Assembly (NCBI RefSeq): GCF_024713975.1
Contig: NC_091102.1
Location: 19,379,001-19,443,000 of the forward strand
Length of the DNA stretch: 64,000 nucleotides
Reading direction: 5' to 3'
From: Paralichthys olivaceus
Taxonomy: Eukaryota; Chordata; Actinopteri; Pleuronectiformes; Paralichthyidae
Shown piece after piece: positions 53,811 through 64,000 of this stretch (positions are counted from its first letter, which is position 1; every line of letters begins with the position of its first letter). Below the pieces are notes generated by a model. That model was not told the origin of the DNA. It saw only the letters and a list, made by a program, of their open reading frames with translations, and made no database searches. Both the position numbers and the translations under genes were made by a program.

Positions 53811-55640
53811 TTGCCACATTTGCTTTTCTGTAGTCTGTTGTGATAATAACACACACTTATTTATAATGCCAATACAGAAGTGTCATGTTGGTCATAATAC
53901 TACATGTTTTAAACTGACTTGTGTTGTTATTTGCTAACGCGTATCATTCATAGACCTTTTTTTTTGCAACAGTACCACAGTCAAACCCCTGACACATGAA
54001 CCATCTACAAGGGTTCAATAAGCACTTCAGTTCACTTGCAAAGACCAAACTTCAAGTGATGCAATACTACAGCGCCATCCAGTGGTGGGGGAAATAAAGT
54101 GCATTTGTTTTGACGGATGATCCAAAATGCATAATGAGCTTGAACCATTTTTCTTTTATTGCTTCCTTTCTCACAGCAGGATGAAGACTCTTACACAAAC
54201 TGAAAGCCCCTGCATTTAGTTTTCTGTTTTGAAGCAATGCACTGCAAACGACAAAAACGTGTTTCCTCACATCCTGTTGCACCAAGCACCTAAACATCAT
54301 GACCTAAGGGTGTTCATGTTGCTTCATTTCACATTTGATGCACCTGCTTTTTCTTCCTGTTCAGCGTGTCCTTAGTATATTTCAAATAACCCAACACTCT
54401 GTTCTGTGGGCGTGAGAGGGAACAAAAGCTTATAAATGTAAGGTAGATTTGAGAGAAGGGCAGAAAAGAAAACTCTTGTACTGTAAGTGTGAAACTGAAC
54501 TAGGGCTATGGCTTCATATTTTCTTCATCTCAATCTCTTATAAACCATGTCCCGATGCGATGTTCAGCCCACTCATTTATTTTTCTTCCCAATCCCACAC
54601 GCCTCAGAACCATATGTTCAAAACCTGTTTGTGTGCCTCCGCAGCACCTCATGAGACAAAGCTGCAGTGACTTGTGACAAGTGGAAATTGAAACATAGGA
54701 GAAGTATAGCAGGAAATGTGATGCTTGTCGCTCATGTGTCACTATAGATGTGTGTCATGTGCCAGGAACTTCCTGTTATGGAATCGTTGGCAAATGAAAA
54801 AGGTCAAATCATGCGGACTGTGATATTTTAAATCCACATGTTGATGAAGGCCCAGTTTCTGCCTGTTGCCCCCATCAACCAACTTCATGGGCTCACTTCT
54901 TTGAAACAAACAACTGATCTGATGTTTCTGTCTGTGTAAACTATGTGGAAGAATTTTGTACCTGTGTGAACATCTAACGTGAACTACAAAAGCATCAAAC
55001 TAATGTAAATATTTTTATCATATTCTTCACTGCATCTCTTAAATATCCAGGTATTGTTAGTCGAGTGTTTATTTTTACATCCTAAGCCTCACATGAACTA
55101 GTGCTTTCTCTTTCGATTTCTCCTGAGGTGTGACAGCTCATCTCATGACACTGATGAATCAGATGATGTTGTGGCTCAAGATGTATTTATGGGGGAATCA
55201 CTGTGTTTCAGGAATAACCAAGCAGTGATGACTGACAACTGTCAGCGCTGATGACAAGGCCGTGGTACAAATAGTAAGAGTTAAGATTAAGGATGAGTAA
55301 GATAAATACAAATAAATAGATGAAATAGAAATTATAAAGAAATCTATAAAAATATGTACTAAGCAAAACTAAGCAATATGGCTGAAGCCCAACACAGGTT
55401 CTGAATATACTGTGTGGTGCAATCAATGTTAACAATTTGAAAATCTTTAAATTTACAATATAACTGTAAAGTAACAGAATGGGAGACTCCAGCTACATTT
55501 AAAAGATATTTAACATTTTTATTTATTTTTTTTCAAGACAGAAAAATATATAAATATATAATCCTGTCCTCTTTCTTTTTGAAATTTTCAGCAAATCAAA
55601 ATGAGCATATGAGTCAGGCAGGAGAGTGAGGACATGGTCA
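53811..55640. other. Intergenic between nabp1 and the chemokine receptor
   Basis: AT-rich; no exon-like sequence or element recognised. The 3' end should contain the receptor promoter, but no clear TATA box was seen. Confidence 0.4.
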
Positions 55641-55727
55641 GGGATGGGAGGGGTGTAGAGAACCACAGTGTTTGTTCCTTGTCTCCTTGTGACACAAGTC
55701 GCTTCCTCCAATAAAGAAGACACAGCT

Positions 55728-57857
55728 ATGACTGGTGAGTGTTTTCATCCTTACAATAACAACTTATAATATTGATTGATTTAAAACATTTTGATCATTA
55801 CTTAATGCCTCACTGGTATATATTGCAAGCAACAGGGCAAAGGGACTTTTACTGTTCAACATCTTTGTTGAGATATTGTGTGAATATTCCTTTTGATGCA
55901 TTTTATTTTGAAAAGAGCAAAAGTCGTGTGTTATTTGGTTGTGATAAAACAGTAACGTAGAGTTATTTTTTCCTATGAAGAAAATATGATTGGTTATATG
56001 TTGTGAATGTTTGTGTGCTGAATGTTGTGTGCAGAGCTTTTTATAAACTATGGTGCAGAGTGAAGTTAATAAACTTAATTCTACCTGCTTTATCTACAAT
56101 GAAGATTTTAATGGTCAAGGTTTTTTATGAAATTAAACAAAATGTTCTTTATTACTGCTTCTGTGTGTGGTCATTATATAAGTTGAATGATTTACTTCAT
56201 CAATGTTTTTTTCATGAATTACATATCCGCTATCTCAGAGGTCTGTGAAGCAGTTGACATAATGTTCAGACCCAGGTTCACCGGCTTGATATGATGCATT
56301 GCAGCAACAGAACGGACGTTGGGTTTTTACTTTGAAGAGAACTTGCTAAAGAGGAAGTGATTATATGAATGTTGTTGCTGTGATAGAGAACAGCACCTGC
56401 AGACTCCTGCTAGTGTCTGTTTCATCTGTGTATAAAATCATCTGAGGACATAGAAGAAGGCATGTTCAACTCTGCCCCGCCCCCACTGACTGCTACAGAA
56501 CCCTGGTCTTTTTTATTAATATTGAACACTTCAAGTTTCCAAATCACACCAAACATGTTGCCACACTTTCCTTTAATAACACATATGCCACTTGTGAGAT
56601 ACAATGAACCGTTGACAAGATATGCATTCCACCTACAGACAGACAGACGTTTGTGGTATTAGTAGGTAGATGTGATTTGCTGGCCGTTAAAATGTTAGTA
56701 TTTTTTTAAATTAAGGTCTATGTAGCAGGGTTATAATCATTTCATGTATGTTTAACATTTAATCTCTGTTTTTCTTCTCAGATCCAAACACATCTTCTTT
56801 GACCCTTGACTTTGACTCCATCTACGACGAACTAAACTTCACCTACAATGACTCAGAGTTCATCTTAAACCCTGATACGCAGCCCTGCGGATCCTTCTCC
56901 CTCCCAGATGCAGTCATGGTTGTAGTCAGTACATTCTATGTCCTTGTCTTCCTGCTGGCCATTCCTGGAAACCTGGTCGTGGGGCTGGTGATTGGCCTCA
57001 GCAAGCAGATGCTGCCGCCCTCTGACCTCTACCTCCTCCACCTGGCAGTTGCCGACCTCCTGCTCGCCGTCACTCTCCCATTCTGGGCTGTTTCCGTCAT
57101 GTGGGGCTGGGTGTTCGGAGACGCCATGTGCAAAATCGTCACCATCCTCCAAGAGCTTAGCTTCTACTCCAGCATCCTCTTCCTGACGTGCATCAGCATG
57201 GACCGTTACATGGTGATTGTGCGCGCCATGGATGCTCGCAAGGCTAACCGACAGCGGGTCAGCTGGGGAGTTTGTGCTGCCGTCTGGGCTGTCGGAGCTT
57301 TGTTGTCTCTGCCAGGCCTCTTCAGTTCTTCATTGCCTTCTCAAAACATCAGTCACACGGTGTGCATTGAACGGTACGATCCAGGGAGCGCCAACAATTG
57401 GCGGCTGGCCACCAGAATTCTCCGCCATGCTTTAGGTTTTTTCATCCCCCTGGCCATCATGCTGCCCTGCTATGGAGTCACCATCCGGCGCCTCCTTCAC
57501 GTCCGTGGGGGCTATCAGCGGCAGCGAGCCATGAGAGTGATTGTGGTCGTGGTGGTCGCCTTTCTGCTTTGCTGGACGCCGTACCACATTGCAGTGATGG
57601 CAGATTCGTTTTTCAGGACAAAGATAGTGCCCTACCAGTGCCCAGCGAGGATGGCGGTAGATCAGGCCATGTTTGCCACCCAGAGTCTCGGCCTGCTTCA
57701 CAGCTGTGTCAACCCTTTGCTGTACGCCTTTGTGGGAGAGAAGTTCAGGACGAGGCTGCTGCAGCTCATGAGAAAGGTTGGCGTCTTGGAGAGAGCATCA
57801 GTGACGAGGACCAGCAGGTCGTCACTGTCGTCAGAAATCACATCTACGATCATGTGA
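55728..57857 (+). CDS. cxcr1/cxcr2: CXCR1/CXCR2-type chemokine receptor
   Basis: Seven-transmembrane Gi-coupled receptor for CXCL8-like chemokines on neutrophils. The start codon lies on a separate exon: ATGACTG at 55728-55734 precedes GTGAGT. The main exon runs 56782-57857 after TTCTTCTCAG. The join gives MTDPNTSS and 360 residues, equal to human CXCR2. The acidic N-terminus has a glycosylation site at Asn21 (NFT). Cys119 and Cys197 form the expected disulfide, as should Cys38 and Cys289. DRY is at 143-145 (DRYMVIV; mammalian form DRYLAIV), CWTP at 266-269, NPLLY at 313-317. The Ser/Thr-rich tail ends STIM. The residues WRLATRILRHALGFFIPL and LGLLHSCVNPLLYAF place it with CXCR1/2. I cannot separate CXCR1 from CXCR2 by eye. 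The intron contains copy B of a repeat. Confidence 0.93.
56075..56685. repeat. Unclassified dispersed repeat, copy B (chemokine receptor intron)
   Basis: Same-orientation partner of 400-1085. It starts near CTACCTGCTTTATCTACAAT and ends near AGGTAGATGTGA. Copy B is shorter because of internal gaps. No terminal repeats were identified. Confidence 0.55.
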
Positions 57858-59023
57858 CAACCTTCCACCATTCAGATAGACCATTTAATGTAGGAATTCA
57901 AGTTTTGGACAAGAAAGGGACGGTTTTGGAGGGGCGGGTATAGTGTTTGAGTCCACAAAACACTTTCAGTTTCAGGGGTAAACAGTTTTTCGGCCTCTTC
58001 TTCGGACATTATAAAACAACAGAAAAAAAACACAACAAGCCTCCGTGGTGTCATCTAGATAATTTTTGGGGTGAACCGTCCCTTTAACGTCACCAAAGTA
58101 CCTTGAGCATTTCATTAAATGTTTAAATACATTTTCATGCTATGAACTTCTTTTTTCTTGTGTTATTTAAGTTTGTTCCAGTCCATTGTGTAACCTAGGT
58201 TAAGTTAACCAATTCAGTCCCCTCAGTCAAGCTTCATACTGAGGAAACAATGGGAAATTTCATAAGCGGATACATTTCAATACCTAAATATCACAACACA
58301 TGTAGAGAAGCGACAGAAAGCTCTGAAGAAAAGCAGAATACCTTCAGTTCATAACACTCACAGCTCAGTGTTCCACGATGATAAGTGCAGCATGTGAGTT
58401 ATCAAGATAATTTTCTGTGATTTAAATTTACAAACCAATGTGACCATCCTTTGAAAAAGAATTTAAAGAAAAATGTGTTAATATCTCAAAATGTGAAAGA
58501 GGGAAAAAGTTGTAATTGAATGAGCTGGCAGGAGTTCCATCACTTCTGCCTTCTGGATCACGGATTGCAGTTGACCAGTACCAAACATTTCCTCTTCCAC
58601 AAGAGTGACAATATCTGTGTGGTGATGTCTGTCAGAATAGACTCAGTTTCTTGCACAATCCTTCCCTATACTTATGGCAATGTGATGCTGATGTGACAGT
58701 GTGTTATTTGCGAAACTCAAAGTTTAACTCAACAGAATCCTCCACATTCTTCATTTGATTGCAGGTGACAAACTGATCTTCTGATATTTACAAATAACAT
58801 GAAAGTACAACTTTTAGTTTTTTTCCCTTTAAGTGGCCCTGCTTCTCCATTGTCATGCTATAACTCTGCAGCAACATTAAACTATCTTGTACAGTACTTA
58901 ATAGCCTCATATACGTTTTTATAGTCATCTGTTGCTTTTTATAGGACTCCTGTATGTATCAACTGAAAACAGCAGGTTGTCATTCACACATGTTCATCAA
59001 TAAAGTTTCATATAATTATGCAC
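57858..59023 (+). other. Chemokine receptor 3' UTR
   Basis: Non-coding sequence from the stop codon to shortly after AATAAA at 58999-59004. The end is inferred. Confidence 0.5.
58999..59004 (+). other. Poly(A) signal, chemokine receptor
   Basis: AATAAA followed about 20 bases later by CACACTGCTCTCTGTGTATT, a GU/U-rich context. Confidence 0.55.
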
Positions 59024-59939
59024 ACTGCTCTCTGTGTATTATTAACATCTTGTATTTCTGAGGTCTTCCTTGGATTAAATAGAGCTAAACTTCCCACTTA
59101 CTCTGTATAATTTCTTATGGTTTTATTTCTGTTGACATTAAATACAAGTATTGACATTTATGTTTATTAATAGACGATAATGTATATTCTGCTAATACTA
59201 CAGCTACTAAAGGTTACCACTGCTGACAGGTGTCTCTGTTATTTAGCCTGACCTCTGATATAAATGGGGTTGATATAATAATAGAAATGCTGTCATAAAA
59301 TTGAGTACAGCTCAACAGCACCATAACCTACATCTTCCAAAATGATCAGCATGATAAACCTACACAAAGTAGGCTCACACTGCTGAGAGAATGTCTGAGT
59401 CATCTAATCTCAAAGTGTACGTTCACACTTCGAGCTGTTCATGTGTTAATACCAGGTTTGAACAGGGCTCCAGTCTTATGCCCTGGCCACACTAATGAAC
59501 ATTTCCCTCAAACGTTTTAAGTAACTAAAACCAAAATCTAAATTGCAGACTTTCAAAAACTCCAGTTTCTGAGTATTCATGTGTACATGTAAAGTGGAGT
59601 GTTTGGAAAATCATGACACTACAGCTGACTTTGCACATGTCCACTGTTGCTTTATATAAATAGTGGCTGTATACTAGTTTCTCTATGTTTGGTTAGCACT
59701 GCTAGGTCTACTTACAAATTGCAGCTAAATTTGACATAACTGCATTAACAACATTCAAGACAGCTTACACGCTTCTCTGCACTTCTATTAGAGCAGTCAC
59801 CCTCACAAGATATCTCACAATATCCCATAGAAGCTGTGTCTGCTCCCCGACCACCTAATTTCTAAGAGAAATACATGCAAACCTAATAAAAGTTAACACA
59901 ACCAATATATCAGTAGCAAAAAACAGAAGTATAAAATGT
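59024..59939. other. Intergenic, no gene recognised
   Basis: AT-rich. 59480-59660 (CCTGGCCACACTAATGAACA and following) faintly resembles a dispersed fish repeat. Confidence 0.35.
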
Positions 59940-60560
59940 TTATTTAAAATATCAGGTCACTCAATCCAAAATCCTTACTTATTAATGATCTGATTACTGA
60001 TCATCAAATCGATCTATGTCTGACCAAAACCTGGCTACAAGATGGTGAATATGTAGGTTTAAATGAAGCGATAAAAAGCTGATAAAACTGTGAACAAATT
60101 TAAAGAAATGCTTCCTTCTACACTTACCTCACAGCCATGTGTCAATACAGGAAAGTTATCAAAACTTTACCCCCACACTAGTTGATAACTTTGTTAATAG
60201 TACAGCAGCCTCATTAAAAACAACCCTTGACGGTGTCGCCCCTCTAAAAAAGAAGAAAGTAAATCAGAGGAGATTAGCTCCGTGGTATAATTCTCAAAAA
60301 AGTGTTTTAAAACAGACATCACGGAAGCTAGAGAGGAAGTGGCGTTCCACCAATCAATATGACTTTCACCTAGCCTGGAAGGATAGCCTCGTGAATTACA
60401 AGAAAGCACTCAGAAATGCTAGAACCTGAATAATAAATTCATTAATAATAGAAGAAAATAAGAACAACCCCAGGTTCCTCTTCAGCTGTAGCCAGGCTGA
60501 CAGAAAGTCAGACCTCTACTGACCCATCTATTCCTCGTTCAATGATTTCATGAACGGCCA
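59940..60560 (+). pseudogene. Truncated LINE (L2/CR1-like) fragment
   Basis: A non-LTR retrotransposon relic. 59950-60064 reads SLNPKSLLINDLITD and CLTKTWLQDGEY, typical of an APE-type endonuclease N-terminus. The frame then breaks, skipping most of the endonuclease. 60139-60429 encodes a linker-type segment (TLDGVAPLKKKKVNQRRLAP, KLERKWRSTN, AWKDSLVNYKKALRNA). A TGA follows, then NPRFLFS-like sequence in the same style. No reverse transcriptase core remains. Dead copy; clade assigned from general appearance. Confidence 0.6.
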
Positions 60561-61432
60561 CAGTTTCCAGTGACATCATTTTCTATCATGACATTTCACG
60601 AGACATGACCACCTCAACAGAATTGGGAGGCCAACTACTGTCTGTCCCACACTAAACCCCCAACCCACCCACTCACCAGCTCTCCTCTCATTTCACATGG
60701 TCTACTGACCTCAGGTTGGCTAAAAATGACAAGGGGGCGGGAGCCTTGCAGTGAGTGGGCAGACAGATCGCCACGCAGCTGTCATTGTAAGGCTTGCTTG
60801 GCTGTGACTGTCATTTCCCTCTTCGGACTGACTGGCAGAGGTTGGGGGGGGAGATCATGAGTGGGGTGGCTTAGCTCATGGGACGAGGAGGAGGGGGGGT
60901 TACTGTGCAACTTGCCGGATAGGACCTGATGCTTGCAATTAATCAGAAGCCAACAAATCTGAAGGCCGCTAGGAATAAACTCACTGAAGACTCACTTGCG
61001 TCGTTCTGCAGAGAAGTAGCACACCACTGGGAGATGGTTCGTGGAGGCTGAAAAGTCAAAGAACATTAGGAAAAGGAAAACGCTGGGCCGTCACTTCCAA
61101 GAGACAAGTCAAGGGAGCTGTTAATGCAACATGATCTAGTAGGTCTTGCCCTAAAAATACCTCTGGGCAGAAGAGTGGCAGCTTTCTCTATCAACTTAAT
61201 CAGCTGGTGATCAACAGTTTCTTTTTCTTCTTTTGACAGCCGAGGTCAGAGGAGTTTGAGAAGATATGCTTTGAAAGATTCTGTTTGGTTTTTTCTAGAG
61301 AAAGAAAAGTTGTTAATCTTAAATGTGAGAACTATGCTTACTGTAATGTATATGTGACAGGCATTGAGGCCCTGACTGACCTTTGGTTTGGAATATTACA
61401 AGAAACCATTGGTCTGCTGAATCAGTTCAACT
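60561..61432 (+). promoter_or_regulatory. speg: speg upstream region / 5' UTR
   Basis: G/C-tract-rich sequence leading to the speg start. It contains CAGCTG E-boxes near 60777 and 61201 and a MEF2-like CTAAAAATAC at 61151-61160. These are plausible inputs for a striated-muscle gene, but such motifs are common by chance. The transcription start is not visible. Confidence 0.35.
61151..61160 (+). promoter_or_regulatory. speg: MEF2-like site
   Basis: CTAAAAATAC fits the MEF2 consensus except at its last base. Confidence 0.25.
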
Positions 61433-61850
61433 ATGAGGAAAGCAGAGGTGCAAATGACCCTGAAAAAAGGGGCAGATGAAGCGATGGCGCCCCCAAGCCC
61501 CATCATCCCCCCAAAACGTTCCAAAGCGAGCCCGGAGCAAGTCGTTGCAGACCCCCGGGGACCTGGTTACCCCATCCAGACTCCACCTGTGTTTGTACGC
61601 AAAATGAGGAACGCTGCCGTGGGGACGGGCTGTGACATCCGTCTAAAGGTGACAGTGGCGGGCGACCCCCAGCCCTCCCTGTACTGGTACCACAATGAAG
61701 ACCTCCTCAACATGGAGAACCAGGAGTACGGAGGCCTCTGGATTAGGGATTGCAAACCAAGCGATGCTGGCCTCTACACCTGTATTGCCAACAATCACCT
61801 AGGAGAGGCTCGGAGCAGCGCTGTACTTGCTGTGTTGGATCTGGGAGAAG
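61433..61850 (+). CDS. speg: SPEG (striated muscle preferentially expressed kinase), first coding exon
   Basis: Giant muscle protein with Ig/FN3 domains and two kinase domains, at the sarcoplasmic reticulum/triad. Only the first coding exon (139 codons plus one base, phase 1) lies here, ending at GAAG/GTAACA; later exons are outside the window. The start MRKAEV is followed by APPSPIIPPKRSKA, which parallels the human SPEG N-terminus. The first Ig I-set domain spans about 51-135 (PVFVRKMRNAAVG, GDPQPSLYWYHN with Trp85, DAGLYTCIANNHLG with Cys117). The usual B-strand cysteine is replaced by valine, as I recall for the same domain in mammals. Linkage to CXCR1/2 fits human 2q35. Paralogue a or b is undecided. 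Confidence 0.88.
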
Positions 61851-64000
61851 GTAACATCTCTTCATACTTTTAGGTTTATTAGCATTTAGACTAGTTCTCT
61901 AATAGAGAGGATACAGCTCTTTCTAGATTGAATTAGTATCTTTCCTTGTGGGGTCTAGATCAAAAAGTATAAGTATCAACTAAAAGACAGTTAACATTAT
62001 AGTCTAGGTATTTTGCAACATAACCATGACTATAGCTGTCTCAACTCAGGGGCCCCATCCTTCAGAGACTGCATTTAAAAAACGATTACGTCACAGTGGA
62101 GCAACCAGGTTGTTACGTTTCGAAGGCTCCTTTAAATTAGACAAATTTGTCCTTTCATCCACGCGATAACAAAGGCTCCACCAGGTGGATCCTTCCTGAC
62201 CCGACATATCCCAGGATTCATTGTGCTTCGGAGAGAAATCATTTTTTCAAGAGGTAACAGCATCCGATGCTTGAGTATCACGCTGTAGCTCTATCGAAGA
62301 GCTAAAAATACACGTTAAAAAAACAAGGGATGTTAAAACTTTTTTGTTGTATCCAACTGCAGCTCTGTTGCTATTGTCAACAGCAGTAAGGGCGGGACGG
62401 GCGTTTGTTATTGAACCCGGAAAGCCTCTGAACCTATGCAGATCTTTGTGGCCTACGAAGATCCGCCTCCTTCGGGGCCGGGTAGTCTGTGTCTTAAGTT
62501 AAGTATGCAGCCCCTGAATTGAAACACAGTTTATGGAAACCATAACCCAGCCTTAATTTACATTAGAAAAATGTGACAGCAAGTCATAAACAATACTCAA
62601 ATTACATAAAACCTTAATTTTTATTCATGCAAGGGTGCTTCTAGTAGACATAAAATAAAAGAACTGAATTACACAGGGCCTAGAATACACACTATCAAAT
62701 AATCAAGCATCAATATTGTTGTTTACAACACAGAATGTATCGTCTACTTTTCTCATAGATATTATTTTTGTTTACAACAGAATACCATTCCTGCGATGCA
62801 TGTTGAGAAAGTCTGAACGTCTCTTTAAATCTCAATGTTTTGTGTGTGTTGTCTTGTGGTATGTTAAATTTGCTGTTTGAGAGTAACAGTCCATTAGATT
62901 CCCACCAGGCATGCAGGGTCACAAAAATGAATCATTATTCAAACAGCACTGTACAGACTCAAATCAAGGCTCAGAGAGTGTTCGACAGTCAGATTTCTCA
63001 ACGTCTTGCCAGGGATACAGAAGGCCACAGTCTGTGAAAAGCATTCTGCATTCTGATCAACAAAACTCGGTTGTCTCCAGCATCTGATCTAAAACCAGCT
63101 CACCTGCCTGCTTCTACCACCTCGGGCAATTTGAAAGATGATATTACACAAATACACCCTTCATATATATATCAGCTTTGGCACTTTGTCATTGTTCTGC
63201 AGGGCTCAGCGCAATAGTGGAAACTCACTCGCTCTTCAATTTAGATCTGCTCTCTCATGCTGAGTGTACGTGGCAGGCATTTGCATGCATGGAGGGGTCA
63301 GGGCCGCAGACCACAGGTCCATCGTTTTAACAAAAGTGAAGCTCTGGCAAGCCACAGCATGGTCTGATGCTATGTAAAATAGAACTTGTAGGGTACATAA
63401 CAATGTCTGCTGATTTCAAGCTGCGACAAAATGGTTTGTGCGAGCCTGGGACAAAAATAAATAAGAAATAAAATAGAGAGGTGATGTGGACTGGATGATG
63501 TGATGATGCAGATTCTTTTCTCGTTTTAGTGTGAGCAGCAACAATATCTGCTTCACTGTGTATGTGTAGGACACTTGGACAAAGTCCGGGTAAAATATAG
63601 ACTAAGGCTGTGTTCAAAATCACCCCCCGACTCACTATTTGTGGACTTTAAATACATTTTTAATGTTTATTTTACATTGAGAATCAATAATTTAAATAAA
63701 GAACTCGTTGAATTACCATGTTTAAATGTAGAAATAAATATAATAATTATAATAATAATAATAAAACAAATAATTTTTGTCTCTAAAACAACAAAGCACG
63801 TCATCGGAAATTTTATTTTTATCAATCGGAAACTTCTCCTTCTACTTCTCTCTGTAATTCTGATGTTTTTTGATGATAAGAAACTGTAGAATCACAATAG
63901 AGAGAAGGCTGAGGGCTGAGACGTCCTGTTCTCTCTCCTCTCGTATCTCTGCCATTTTTCTCCCTTTCACTAAACATTGTGACAGCACTACGGAACTGTG
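61851..64000 (+). other. speg: speg intron 1 (start), continues past the window
   Basis: No further exon recognised. Contains the inverted-repeat element at 62047-62516 and AT-rich sequence. An (AAT)n-like stretch lies near 63740-63765. Confidence 0.6.
62047..62516. mobile_element. MITE-like inverted-repeat element (CAGGGGC ends)
   Basis: The left end is CAGGGGCCCCATCCTTCAGA. The right end, reverse complemented, is CAGGGGCTGCATACTTAACT. The interior has CGAAGGCTCCTTTAAATTAG and AAGGCTCCACCAGGTGGATC, resembling a common teleost repeat from memory. 470 bp, no open frame. Any short target duplication is unclear. Confidence 0.6.

Noticed and set aside
57398-57943. 181-codon + strand frame
   Set aside because: Out-of-frame shadow of the chemokine receptor exon.

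Overview
The window is vertebrate nuclear DNA, almost certainly from a percomorph-type teleost. Genes are intron-split with GT-AG junctions. (CA)n/(GT)n microsatellites are long and frequent. Several short inverted-repeat transposons and non-LTR tails look like families I know from fish genomes. All recognised protein genes lie on the + strand. Gene names come from reading the spliced proteins by eye; no database search was run.

Layout. (1) 99-9.4 kb: the last four exons of tmeff2 (tomoregulin-2), with stop codon and poly(A) signal; the gene starts upstream of the window. (2) 9.4-28.4 kb: a gene-poor stretch with repeats, an orphan minus-strand exon-like segment near 12.5-13.2 kb, a tRNA-Ser(AGA) gene at 14.0 kb, and a complete Ty3/Gypsy chromovirus-type LTR retrotransposon at 15783-21364. 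That element has two 483-bp LTRs that look identical, a perfect 5-bp target duplication, and open gag and pol frames. (3) 28.7-47.2 kb: cavin2 (SDPR), two coding exons split by a 13.7-kb intron, with a long 3' UTR. (4) 48.3 kb: tRNA-Ser(CGA). (5) 49.9-53.8 kb: nabp1 (SSB2/OBFC2A), seven coding exons. (6) 55.7-59.0 kb: a CXCR1/CXCR2-type chemokine receptor, with its start codon on a tiny coding exon segment. (7) 59.9-60.6 kb: a broken LINE. (8) 61.4 kb to the window end: first coding exon of speg, continuing beyond the window.

The host genes do not form an operon or a shared pathway. They cover a transmembrane EGF/follistatin protein, a caveolar coat protein, a DNA-repair ssDNA-binding protein, a leukocyte chemokine receptor and a striated-muscle kinase. 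What links them is synteny: tmeff2-cavin2-nabp1 corresponds to human 2q32, and CXCR1/2 with SPEG corresponds to human 2q35.

No undescribed multi-gene system was found. The items most worth following up are the apparently very young intact chromovirus, the tmeff2 intron bounded by (AC)n at its donor and (GT)n at its acceptor, the unexplained minus-strand exon-like segments, and an unclassified ~0.65-kb repeat present in introns at both ends of the window.
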